From Longitalea arenae (GTDB lineage: Bacteria > Bacteroidota > Bacteroidia > Chitinophagales > Chitinophagaceae), in the NCBI RefSeq assembly GCF_016924755.1, contig NZ_JAFFJX010000003.1:434001-498000 (forward strand): DNA of 64,000 nt, in the 5' to 3' direction. Each line of letters begins with the position of its first letter. Position 1 is the first letter of the stretch. Positions 27,680 through 35,712 of the stretch are shown here, in pieces. Under the pieces are notes generated by a model that saw only the letters and a list, made by a program, of their open reading frames with translations, made no database searches and was not told the origin of the DNA. Position numbers and translations under genes: made by a program.

Positions 27680-28231
27680 ATGTATATTGACCATCCTTCA
27701 TATGAAAGATTTGAACAGCTTTTCAGGGCGCATTATAATGCATTGGCCAACTATGCGTATTCTTTCCTAAAGAATAAAGAAGACGCAGAAGATGTGGCGC
27801 AGGAAGTTTTTATTAAACTATGGAAGAAGAAACCGGCGGTCATGTTTACCGACCAGGTTAAATTCTATTTGCTCACAGCTACCAAAAACGGCTGTATTTC
27901 CTTATTGCGCAAACAGGCGGGCAAATATATGGTTGAACCGGAAGGGGCGCAGCTGGCGGCCACTCCTGACCCGCAAGCCACCACGGAGGCCGACATCAAC
28001 AAGATCATCAGCAAGGCCCTGGCGCTCCTGCCGCCACAATGCCTGGTCATCTTCAAGCTCAGCCGCTTTGGGCAGCTCAGCTACCAGCAGATCGCCGATG
28101 AACTGGGACTTTCCGTAAAAACCGTCGAAAACCAGATGGGCAAGGCATTGCGTATTTTACGGGATTATGCCAAACAAAATAACGTACCCTATATCGTGCT
28201 CTTTTATCTGGTGAGCCATTATTTAAAATAA
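27680..28231 (+). CDS. ECF RNA polymerase sigma factor (FecI-like)
   Basis: 183 residues from ATG 27680; a TTG directly before it is in frame but less likely. Region 2 is clear (FRAHYNALANYAYSFLKNKE, then DAEDVAQEVFIKLWKK) and region 4 follows (FKLSRFGQLSYQQIADELG, LSVKTVENQMGKALRILR). It belongs to the Bacteroidetes sigma-70 family paired with FecR anti-sigma factors and TonB receptors. Here the FecR gene lies 580 bp downstream with a small lipoprotein gene between, and the TonB receptor carries an STN signalling domain. Confidence 0.93.
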   Translation: MYIDHPSYERFEQLFRAHYNALANYAYSFLKNKEDAEDVAQEVFIKLWKKKPAVMFTDQVKFYLLTATKNGCISLLRKQAGKYMVEPEGAQLAATPDPQATTEADINKIISKALALLPPQCLVIFKLSRFGQLSYQQIADELGLSVKTVENQMGKALRILRDYAKQNNVPYIVLFYLVSHYLK

Positions 28232-28316
28232 AGTCGGGTGCCGGATAGGGGTTTTAAAAAAACGCTGCGTTTCTCCCCAAACAACAGTAGTTATTTAATA
28301 ACCCAAAGGTACAGTT

Positions 28317-28739
28317 ATGAAAAAGATCTGTGTTATTGCATTATGTATTTCAATACTTATTACAGGGGGTTGCAACCGGAACGATGACCTGCAGCAATTT
28401 GCAGCCACCAGGGCCATGTTGCTGGGCAAATGGCAGCTCGATAAAAGCATAGAGGAATATTACAAACCGGTACCTGTTCTACAGGAACGCGAAGAAACAA
28501 GCGGCACCACCGGCGACACAGTGATCTTTAAAAACGACAATCTGGTGTATGCCTACAGAACCCTGTCAACAGGTGTTGAAGAAGAAATATTCGAATATAC
28601 GCTGGTAAACGACAGCACGGTGATCATCGACGACGAAGCATGGCGCATAAGGCAACTGACCGCACATGAGCTGACCCTATACCAGGAAGAAACCGAAAAC
28701 GATGAAAGGGACATAAGAGTCGGTTATTTTATAAGATAA
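28317..28739 (+). CDS. Lipocalin-like small lipoprotein
   Basis: A 140-residue protein with a lipoprotein signal: hydrophobic VIALCISILITGGC with cysteine at residue 19. The mature region begins LLGKWQLDKSIEEYY and contains alternating strands (DTVIFKNDNLVYAYR, EIFEYTLVNDSTVIIDD), the layout of the lipocalin-like 'GKWxL' proteins frequent in Bacteroidota. These are thought to bind small hydrophobic ligands, but functions are rarely known. It is inserted between the sigma factor and FecR genes, an unusual position. Confidence 0.75.
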   Translation: MKKICVIALCISILITGGCNRNDDLQQFAATRAMLLGKWQLDKSIEEYYKPVPVLQEREETSGTTGDTVIFKNDNLVYAYRTLSTGVEEEIFEYTLVNDSTVIIDDEAWRIRQLTAHELTLYQEETENDERDIRVGYFIR

Positions 28740-28808
28740 CCGTCCGGTTATCTTTGCAGGGACCTTCGTCTTCAAGGTGTTTGTTTACCGGCCATTAAAT
28801 ATACAGGT

Positions 28809-29765
28809 ATGAGTGAAGACATCTACAATCTGCTGGCCAAACATTTTACCGGCCAAACCAGCGAAGCGGAAGCAGCTGATATCCGGCAATGGTTAAACGC
28901 CAGCGCGCAGAACGAGGCTGATTACCGCTTGCTGGAAAAGTTATGGCATCAGTCAGCCGAACAGGAGCCCATCGACTTTGATACCGAACTGGCATTACAA
29001 ACAGTTTCTGCACAACTGCAGCCCGCAAAAACCGGCTGGATCATTACCCTCGGCAGGGCCGCCGCCATAGCGGCCGCTCTTCTGATAGGCTTGCTGATCT
29101 GGGAGCTGTTTAATGCAAACAGGATGCGCATCGTTGCAGCCGATACCGCCGTAAAAGAAGTGAAACTCGAAGATGGCAGCCGGGTTTACCTGCGCCAGGG
29201 GGCTGCCTTGCATTACCCCGCTCATTTTACGAACAGCAAACGCGCGGTGGCATTGACGGGCGAAGCATTTTTCAGTGTAGTGCGTAATACCGCTTCGCCT
29301 TTTATCGTGAACGCCGGCCCCGCGCATGTAACGGTACTGGGCACCAGCTTTTCGGTCATCAATGCAAACGACTCTGTGCAGCTGATCGTAAAAACGGGGC
29401 TGGTAAAATTCAATGCAGCGCATGATACGGCCAGCAAGCTGCTCGTATCAGCCGGGGAAAAAGCGGTATATGGGCAGAACCGATTGCAGAAGGCCATGAA
29501 TACCGACGTGAACTTCAACGCCTGGCAGTCGAAGCAGCTGGTGTTTAAGAATACCCCATTGCAGCAGGTAATGGCTACCCTCAGCAATTATTACCAGGTA
29601 AATATGATACTCAACAGGCAGGATTCAGCTCAACTGGCAGGCACTACCATAACGGTTACCTTTAATGACCAGCCATTGACGAAAGTGCTGCAGGAACTAT
29701 CCCTTATTACTTCATTCAACATCAAAGAGGAAAGCAACCGGCAGTACATCATCAGCGCCCGCTAA
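28809..29765 (+). CDS. FecR-family anti-sigma factor
   Basis: A 318-residue single-pass membrane protein. The cytosolic N-terminus (LLAKHFTGQTSEAEAADIRQWL) contacts the sigma factor, a helix spans about residues 77-100 (AAAIAAALLIGLLIWELF), and the periplasmic part carries the FecR domain (EVKLEDGSRVYLRQGAALHYP ... VTVLGTSFSV) and a C-terminal DUF4974 region (TPLQQVMATLSNYYQVN). It transmits a signal from the outer-membrane receptor to the upstream ECF sigma factor. Confidence 0.93.
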   Translation: MSEDIYNLLAKHFTGQTSEAEAADIRQWLNASAQNEADYRLLEKLWHQSAEQEPIDFDTELALQTVSAQLQPAKTGWIITLGRAAAIAAALLIGLLIWELFNANRMRIVAADTAVKEVKLEDGSRVYLRQGAALHYPAHFTNSKRAVALTGEAFFSVVRNTASPFIVNAGPAHVTVLGTSFSVINANDSVQLIVKTGLVKFNAAHDTASKLLVSAGEKAVYGQNRLQKAMNTDVNFNAWQSKQLVFKNTPLQQVMATLSNYYQVNMILNRQDSAQLAGTTITVTFNDQPLTKVLQELSLITSFNIKEESNRQYIISAR

Positions 29766-29828
29766 ACCGCAGTTTGTAGATCCGGCGGCATAGGGCACTA
29801 CCTGTTCCCAATCTTAAAAAAGGAAATC

Positions 29829-32408
29829 ATGCGGCTATTCATCGCGTTCCTATTGCTCTGCGCTACCTGCCAGGGCCAGATGCTGAAAAGGCCGGTCAGT
29901 TTGCCACGCCTTACCGGCACTACCGGCGAGTTGCTGGAGCTATTGAACCAGCAACCGGGTGTTCTTATCAATTACAGTTCATCCGTTGTAAAACTGGCCA
30001 AACCCATTCGTTTGAGCGGACAGGAAAAAACAGTGGAAGATGTATTGATCGTCATTTGCAGAAAACAGCCTGTACGATTTGTTGAACAAACAGATAAGAT
30101 CATTTTGGTGGCCGACACCAGTTCGCAAAAAAAATATACCATCAGCGGTTATGTTTCCGCGAAAAAAACCGGGGAAAGGCTGACCGGCGCCTCCGTTATT
30201 ATTCCAACACTGAATTCCGGCACTACAAGTAATACCTACGGCTTTTTCTCCATTACCCTGCCCGCCGGCACGATCCCCATGCAGGTATCTTATGCCGGTT
30301 ATATTACGGAAGAACAGCACGTACCATTAACATCAGATGTTTCGTTGAATATACAGCTCGACATTCGCGACCAACCGAATGAAACCGTGATCGTACAGGC
30401 CGCCGGTAAAAAAACTGCCCCCGAAGGATTTGTTTCAGGCAAAATGAATCTCACATCGGCCTTTGTAAAATCAGTGCCGGCCTTATTGGGTGAATCAGAC
30501 CTTTTAAAGACCATGCAGTTATTGCCCGGGATCCAGGGCGGTTATGAAGGCACCAGCGGCCTGCATGTGCGAGGCGGCAGTGCCGATCAAAACCTCATTC
30601 TGCTCGATGGGGTGCCGGTGTACAATACAACCCATGCCTTTGGCCTCTTCAGCATTTTCAATGCAGATGCCGTTCAAAACGCAGCTATCGTGAAAGGAGG
30701 TATACCTGCCAGTTATGGCGGCCGCCTCTCTTCGGTAGTAGATGTACAGCTGAAAGAAGGCGATAAATACCAGTTGCATGGCGAGGGCGGTGTTGGACTC
30801 ATCTTCTCGAAGCTCACCCTGGAAGGACCCATACAAAAAGGAAGATCCTCATTCCTGGTCTCCGGCCGCAGAACCTACGTAGACCTCTTCCTGCGCCCTA
30901 TTCAGGCTATTAACAAGAGTGATATAAGGATGAATCCATTCTTTACCGATCTGAACGCAAAAGCGAATTTCGAAGCCGGCAAAAAAGATCATATTTATGT
31001 GAGCTGTTACCTGGGGCAGGATAAATTGCTTGCGAAAGAGGAAGCGGAAGGAACGAACTACCAGGGCCGTTATGATTCCTATAAAGGCCGCGACGGATTT
31101 TCCTGGGGCAATATGACCGGTATGCTGCGCTGGAACCATGTGCTGAACAAAAAGACATTTTCGAACGTAACAGCCACGTACAGCCGGTACAGGTTCAAAA
31201 CGATCAGTTCCTACGAAGAAAAACTCACTGATCCCGATCACTTTTACCAGGAAAAGAATGTTTACCACTCATCTATCCGTGACTGGGGCATCCGGGCCGA
31301 CCTGGATCATCTGCCATCCCCCAACCATTTTATTAAGACCGGCCTCTCGGCCACTTTTCACAGGTACCAGCCCGGCAGCAGTTATTTTTACCAGGAAGCC
31401 AATGTGGTACTGAACGATACCCGCGTCAACTATGCGGCATCCACTTCCGGGGAATATGATGTATATGCTGAAGACGATATCCGTTTGTTACCGGGCATGA
31501 AAGCCAATATCGGTATCCGCCTGAGTCTGTTCCATGCACAAAAAAATGGGTTCACTTCTTTGCAACCCCGGTTCAGTTGGTTATACCAGCTGAAAAAACG
31601 CTGGACCCTTTCCGCCTCTTACCATGAAATGAACCAGTTCATTCACCAGTTATCGAACAGCAATATCGGCTTGCCTACCGATCTATGGCTGCCCGTGACC
31701 AGCCGGGTTCCACCCCAAAAAGCCCGGCAGGCATCGGCGGGTGTCAGTTATCATCATAAACAGGTATATAGCTTTGGTATGGACCTGTATTATAAAACCA
31801 TGAAAAATGTCATTGACTATATCGACCAGTCTGTTTTCTTCAACGCCTATGATAACTGGGAAGATAAAGTGACCACGGGCAAGGGCCGGTCATACGGCAT
31901 TGAATGGTCGCTGCAAAAAACGAAAGGGAAGTTACAAGGCCTGGCTGCTTATACAATAAGCAAAAGCACGAGGCAGTTTGACGATATCAATGAGGGCCGG
32001 TCATTTCCCTTTTTATTCGACCGGCGGCACGAAATAAAACTGGCCGCTGTCTGGAAAAGGTCGGCCCGCTTTGAAGCAGGCGCCAACTGGCTGTATACTT
32101 CCGGCCGCCCCGTCACCCTGCCGGATGAAAGCTATTATGACCCTTATACCTGGGAACTGATCGATGTATACAGCAGCCGCAACAATGTGCGGCTGCCCGC
32201 CTATCACCGGTTAGATCTGTCGCTCAAATTCATTAAACCGAAAAAACATTATACCCGCACCTGGCTGGTGAGTATTTACAATGCGTATAACCGGTTCAAT
32301 ATCTTTTACCTGGATGAGATCAGAAGAAATGATCAAAACACCTTTCATGTAAAAGCAAAAGCTGTTTTCCCGATCGTTCCTTCGATCAGCTACCAGTTTA
32401 AATTTTAG
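29829..32408 (+). CDS. TonB-dependent receptor with STN and carboxypeptidase-like N-terminal domains
   Basis: An 859-residue outer-membrane receptor. After the signal peptide (ends CQG) comes an STN domain (LLELLNQQPGVLINYSSS ... EDVLIVICRKQPVRF, about 35-95), then a carboxypeptidase-regulatory-like domain (YTISGYVSAKKTGERLTGAS), a plug with GVHVRGG-like LHVRGGSADQNLILLDGVP, and a C-terminal barrel ending SYQFKF. STN domains in such receptors signal to FecR, consistent with the neighbouring genes. The next gene, a DUF4249 lipoprotein 3 bp away, is a usual partner. The substrate is unknown. Confidence 0.92.
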   Translation: MRLFIAFLLLCATCQGQMLKRPVSLPRLTGTTGELLELLNQQPGVLINYSSSVVKLAKPIRLSGQEKTVEDVLIVICRKQPVRFVEQTDKIILVADTSSQKKYTISGYVSAKKTGERLTGASVIIPTLNSGTTSNTYGFFSITLPAGTIPMQVSYAGYITEEQHVPLTSDVSLNIQLDIRDQPNETVIVQAAGKKTAPEGFVSGKMNLTSAFVKSVPALLGESDLLKTMQLLPGIQGGYEGTSGLHVRGGSADQNLILLDGVPVYNTTHAFGLFSIFNADAVQNAAIVKGGIPASYGGRLSSVVDVQLKEGDKYQLHGEGGVGLIFSKLTLEGPIQKGRSSFLVSGRRTYVDLFLRPIQAINKSDIRMNPFFTDLNAKANFEAGKKDHIYVSCYLGQDKLLAKEEAEGTNYQGRYDSYKGRDGFSWGNMTGMLRWNHVLNKKTFSNVTATYSRYRFKTISSYEEKLTDPDHFYQEKNVYHSSIRDWGIRADLDHLPSPNHFIKTGLSATFHRYQPGSSYFYQEANVVLNDTRVNYAASTSGEYDVYAEDDIRLLPGMKANIGIRLSLFHAQKNGFTSLQPRFSWLYQLKKRWTLSASYHEMNQFIHQLSNSNIGLPTDLWLPVTSRVPPQKARQASAGVSYHHKQVYSFGMDLYYKTMKNVIDYIDQSVFFNAYDNWEDKVTTGKGRSYGIEWSLQKTKGKLQGLAAYTISKSTRQFDDINEGRSFPFLFDRRHEIKLAAVWKRSARFEAGANWLYTSGRPVTLPDESYYDPYTWELIDVYSSRNNVRLPAYHRLDLSLKFIKPKKHYTRTWLVSIYNAYNRFNIFYLDEIRRNDQNTFHVKAKAVFPIVPSISYQFKF

Positions 32409-32411
32409 TCT

Positions 32412-33302
32412 ATGTTACGAACACCCCTTATATTGATCTTATTGTTTTCGTGCTCCCGCACGATCGACATCGCATTGCCCCATACGCAAAAACTGGTGAT
32501 CCATGGTTATATAGCCGTAGGCGACCGGTTCATGGTTAGCATCGACCGCACGGTAAACACCCAGATGCCCGATACGCAGCGTTATATTAAGAACGCCTGG
32601 GTGGCGCTGTATGCAAATGATGTTTTTATCGACAGCCTGCTCTTTTATCCACAAGAGAAAAAATACATCAGCCGGCAAGCCAGCGCCGAACCCGGGAAGA
32701 CCTATACTATAAAAGCAGGCGCCCCCGGTTATCCAACTGCGGAAGCCACTGCCGCAGCAACGGCCCCGGTGCCTACCCTGTCGGTGTCGCATATTAAAAA
32801 TGCCCGGCTCGATGATGTTGGCCAATTCCTGGATGATGTACAATTCAGTTTCCAGGACCCTGCAGGAGTTAGCAATTATTATCTTACCTCATTACATGCC
32901 AGCACACATGCCGGCATTAATTTGCTGTGTGTATATGCTGCAGATCCGGCCATCGACCGCAAACAGGCAGATCTCTTACCTACTGGTGAAGGTAAATGTA
33001 TCGAACCCAAGCTCATCCTCTTCAACGATCGATCATTCGATGGAACGACAAAAACGATAACCCTCAGCGCCTGGCCAAGAGCCCTGGAAACAATTCGCGA
33101 CGATTCAGGTGTTGTGCACAAGCCTTATTTAAAAAGATACGCTATTAGTGAAGTTTGCTATAAATATCTCAAAAATATAAGCAGCCAGGACTATGAACTG
33201 GGTTTTCCTTCTTTGAAGGTACCAGCTACGGGCATCGGGAATGTCAACAATGGTTATGGTCTGTTCACCATCTTTTCAGTAATAACCGATTCATTGCCCT
33301 GA
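32412..33302 (+). CDS. DUF4249 lipoprotein
   Basis: A 296-residue protein beginning MLRTPLILILLFSCSR, with a short lipoprotein signal and Cys14. The first ~110 residues (LVIHGYIAVGDRFMVSIDRT ... AWVALYANDVFIDSL ... YTIKAGAPGYPTAEA) match the Ig-like start of DUF4249 proteins. These are encoded directly after TonB receptors in Bacteroidota and are presumed surface partners of the receptor. The gene starts 3 bp after the receptor stop codon, so they form one transcript. Confidence 0.85.
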   Translation: MLRTPLILILLFSCSRTIDIALPHTQKLVIHGYIAVGDRFMVSIDRTVNTQMPDTQRYIKNAWVALYANDVFIDSLLFYPQEKKYISRQASAEPGKTYTIKAGAPGYPTAEATAAATAPVPTLSVSHIKNARLDDVGQFLDDVQFSFQDPAGVSNYYLTSLHASTHAGINLLCVYAADPAIDRKQADLLPTGEGKCIEPKLILFNDRSFDGTTKTITLSAWPRALETIRDDSGVVHKPYLKRYAISEVCYKYLKNISSQDYELGFPSLKVPATGIGNVNNGYGLFTIFSVITDSLP

Positions 33303-33379
33303 ATAAGCTGGCGGTATGTGATTTGCAGACCAGTAACAATACCATCAATTATGTATTGCAGGCTTTAATTAACAGGAAC

Positions 33380-34690
33380 ATGCGTGCAGTTGCTTTTTAC
33401 TGTATAGTGTTTATAGCGGCGCTGGCATCCTGCCACCCATCACAGCCAGGTTTATTCGGGAAAAGAACGCCCCATGAAACCTACCGCAACAGTCTTGAAA
33501 AGGCCGGACTGGAAAAAACCCGGCTGGGAAAATTATGGATCGCTGCAGCTGATAAAAGTTTGGAAAGCCCTTTGCCTGTTAGCATTCCTTATAAAGAAAC
33601 CGGCTATTTTGAAATGAATATGCCAGCAGCCACCAGTTATCTCTTTTCAGCGAAACGCGGAGATCAGGTGACTGTACACGTTAATACCAATCCCGTCTCG
33701 GGCATTTTGTTATTTACCGAATTATGGCAACCGGTAACAAATGGCCAGCCGAAGTTGCTGGCGGCAGCCGATACTGCTACCGGAAGCATCTCTTATGAGA
33801 TCACGAAAGAAGGGTCGTATATCGTTCGGCTGCAGCCTGAGCTCTTGCAGGGACTGGCCTATACGGTCACCATAAACACTGCGCCATCCCTGGCCTTTCC
33901 CGTACATAAAAGCGGTAATCCCCGCATTATAAGTATCTGGGGGGCCGACCGCGATGCGGGGGCCAGGCGCCATGAAGGCATCGACATCCAGGCGCCCCGT
34001 TTAACGCCAACATTGGCCGCTGTCAATGGAATGGTGACCAATGTGAGCGAAAACAAACTGGGTGGTAAAGTGGTGTTCCTGCGGGCCGCTGGCAAAGGTT
34101 ACACCTTGTATTATGCGCATCTTGACCAGCAGCTGGTACAGGCGGGCCAGTCGGTACAGGTGGGTGATACCATCGGCCTGATCGGCAATACCGGTAATGC
34201 CAAACATACCGTGCCCCACCTGCACTTTGGCATTTATACCATGGATGGGCCTGTGGACCCATTACCGTTCGTTAATCCACGGCGGGAGCAAGCGAAGGAA
34301 ATACGCACAGATACCACAAATCTTCGAAAATACGCCCGCACAACAACGAATACGGCATTTTATACTGAAGCCTCCGGCATCAGGAACCGGCAGACAAACC
34401 TGCCCAAAGGAAGCATCATTAAACTACAGGCGGCTACCGATCAATTCTATAAAGTGCAATTGCCCGATAGTACCATTGGACTTGTAGCGGGTTCCGCCAT
34501 AAGCGTTTCGCCTTTGCAACAGCGACGTTTGTCTCAGGTACTGCCCTTATTAAACGCGCCCGACAGCAATGCTGCCGTAAAAATGCCCCTGGAAAGCGGC
34601 AGTACGGTGAGTTTATTAGGCGCCTATAAAGACTATTTTTTCGTCGAATGGCAGGATAAACAGGGATGGATCCGGAAGCAAATCAACTGA
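33380..34690 (+). CDS. M23 metallopeptidase lipoprotein with SH3-like domains
   Basis: 436 residues from ATG 33380 (MRAVAFYCIVFIAALASC), a lipoprotein signal with Cys18; an upstream ATG at 33323 would bury it. The LytM/M23 domain holds the zinc ligands H198 and D202 (RRHEGIDIQAP) and H280/H282 (PHLHFGIY), with catalytic H247 (YYAHLDQ). Two SH3b-like segments follow (about 330-380 and 400-436). Such enzymes cleave peptidoglycan cross-bridges or act as envelope endopeptidases. It is 77 bp downstream of DUF4249 and may be the last gene of the surface-signalling operon. Confidence 0.88.
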   Translation: MRAVAFYCIVFIAALASCHPSQPGLFGKRTPHETYRNSLEKAGLEKTRLGKLWIAAADKSLESPLPVSIPYKETGYFEMNMPAATSYLFSAKRGDQVTVHVNTNPVSGILLFTELWQPVTNGQPKLLAAADTATGSISYEITKEGSYIVRLQPELLQGLAYTVTINTAPSLAFPVHKSGNPRIISIWGADRDAGARRHEGIDIQAPRLTPTLAAVNGMVTNVSENKLGGKVVFLRAAGKGYTLYYAHLDQQLVQAGQSVQVGDTIGLIGNTGNAKHTVPHLHFGIYTMDGPVDPLPFVNPRREQAKEIRTDTTNLRKYARTTTNTAFYTEASGIRNRQTNLPKGSIIKLQAATDQFYKVQLPDSTIGLVAGSAISVSPLQQRRLSQVLPLLNAPDSNAAVKMPLESGSTVSLLGAYKDYFFVEWQDKQGWIRKQIN

Positions 34691-34730
34691 AACTGGCCCG
34701 GCTTAATGCCCTGAATGCGTTCAACCTTCC

Positions 34731-34752
34731 TCATAACTATGTGTGATTATGA
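34731..34752. other. Hairpin after the M23 gene
   Basis: CTCATAA and TTATGAG form a 7-bp stem about 40 bp beyond the stop codon. No T-run follows, so it is at best a weak or factor-dependent 3' end structure. Confidence 0.35.
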
Positions 34753-34769
34753 GTCACTTGCACCTAAAA

Positions 34770-35135
34770 TCATTGAACGATCCATACCAGTTTATTGAAC
34801 AATCAATAACAGTTTATTGAACGATCCATACCAGTTTGTTGAACAACCTGGTATGGTTTATTGAATACTAGCACCCAATTCATTGAACAATCAGGTATCG
34901 ATCATTGAAAAATCAGCGGAGTTTATTGAACAAACTGAACCTGTTTGTTGAACAAACCGAACCTGTTTGTTGAATACTCAGAACAATTTTTTGAACGATC
35001 TGACCCCATTTCTTCAACGATCAACCCCTGTTTATTGAACGATGTAACCATATATTTGAAATCCAGGCGCTGTTTATTGCATTCCTGGAACAGATCCTTC
35101 AACGATCTGTGCTGTTTTTTCAACACCTCACAGGA
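34770..35135. repeat. Degenerate 21-22 bp tandem repeat array, about 17 units
   Basis: Some 366 bases consist of consecutive units of 20-22 bp (mostly 22) sharing the core TTATTGAACGATC, each unit about two helical turns. The first three units are nearly identical; later ones diverge, with TTGAAC/TTCAAC kept most strictly. Many units contain the small dyad ATTG-AA-CAAT. There are no spacers, so it is not a CRISPR array. In-frame stops recur, and the overlapping short frames on both strands (88-90 codons) show no consistent protein pattern. Its role is unknown. Confidence 0.85.
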
Positions 35136-35210
35136 AGTGGATACAGTTAAAGTGGCAGGTTTGGTGGATAATTGTAAAGCTCCTTTCATCGCGGCTTTGG
35201 GGTCGAAGCC

Positions 35211-35385
35211 CGTTTAGGGTTTGCACTAATTCAAAAGCCTCTTTAAGGGTTGGGTGATTCAGGGTTTGCGGTTCGCGGGTTTGGGGATCCGGCATTTGGG
35301 GGGATTCGCGGGGTTGCGGGTATTTCTAAGCCCCTTCAGAGGGTCTGGGGGTCGGGGTTTTGGGGCTGGGAGTTCTGGGGTTTGG
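35211..35385 (+). repeat. G-rich tract with quadruplex potential
   Basis: The plus strand is a GGGTTTG/GGGG-rich stretch with few C. The part at 35341-35370 has five consecutive G runs of three or more separated by 2-4 bases (GGG, GGGGG, GGGG, GGGG, GGG), satisfying the usual G-quadruplex pattern. It lies directly beyond the terminator of the adjacent RNA-like element. Confidence 0.65.
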
Positions 35386-35390
35386 CGGTA

Positions 35391-35665
35391 AAGAAAAAAG
35401 GTCCTCTGTAGAAACAGCCGACCTCTAACGATTGCTTGCCATATGAAAAAAAACCTAAGTCTGTTTTGTGTGAAGCTTTTGCTTCGTGGTAGCTCCTTCT
35501 TTTCTGCTCCTCTTACCGTGCTACCGTTGTTGATGATGTAAAAGTACATTGCCGCAGAGCACCTTCAAAAGCATGTTTTTACTGGTTTTATGATCCCAAA
35601 GCTGCTAAATAAATGGCAAAACCCTGATCCCGCAAAGGTTTCATTGAATTTCAGCATTGGTCTCC
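35391..35665 (-). ncRNA. Candidate structured RNA element, copy 1
   Basis: A ~275-nt minus-strand element homologous to 38931-39207. It starts with GGAGACCAATGC about 50 bp after the stop of the trehalose-synthase-like gene. It then has an ATGTA/TACAT hairpin (35536-35549) and a GGTAGC/GCTACC stem (35488-35493 with 35520-35525) enclosing a purine-rich loop. It ends in a 63-nt block identical to copy 2, with a bipartite hairpin (AGGTC..CTGT-loop-ACAG..GACCT) and a T-rich tail forming an intrinsic terminator. A 96-codon frame crosses it but is not conserved in copy 2. It may be an independent small RNA or a 3'-UTR cassette. Confidence 0.65.
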
Positions 35666-35712
35666 AGCCGGAAAAAAAGCTTATTGTTTTTATCATAATT
35701 GCTGCCGCTGGC

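Noticed and set aside
34770-35135. CRISPR array
   Set aside because: The 22-bp units follow each other directly with no spacers, and no cas gene is in the window.
34923-35217. 88- and 90-codon frames on both strands of the repeat array
   Set aside because: They follow the repeat period only; the phase drifts between 21 and 22 bp, and stops occur in neighbouring units, so neither looks like a gene.
35259-35549. 96-codon minus-strand frame across RNA copy 1
   Set aside because: The homologous copy 2 has stops in the corresponding frame while retaining RNA pairing, and the C-terminal half of the frame comes from the G-rich tract.
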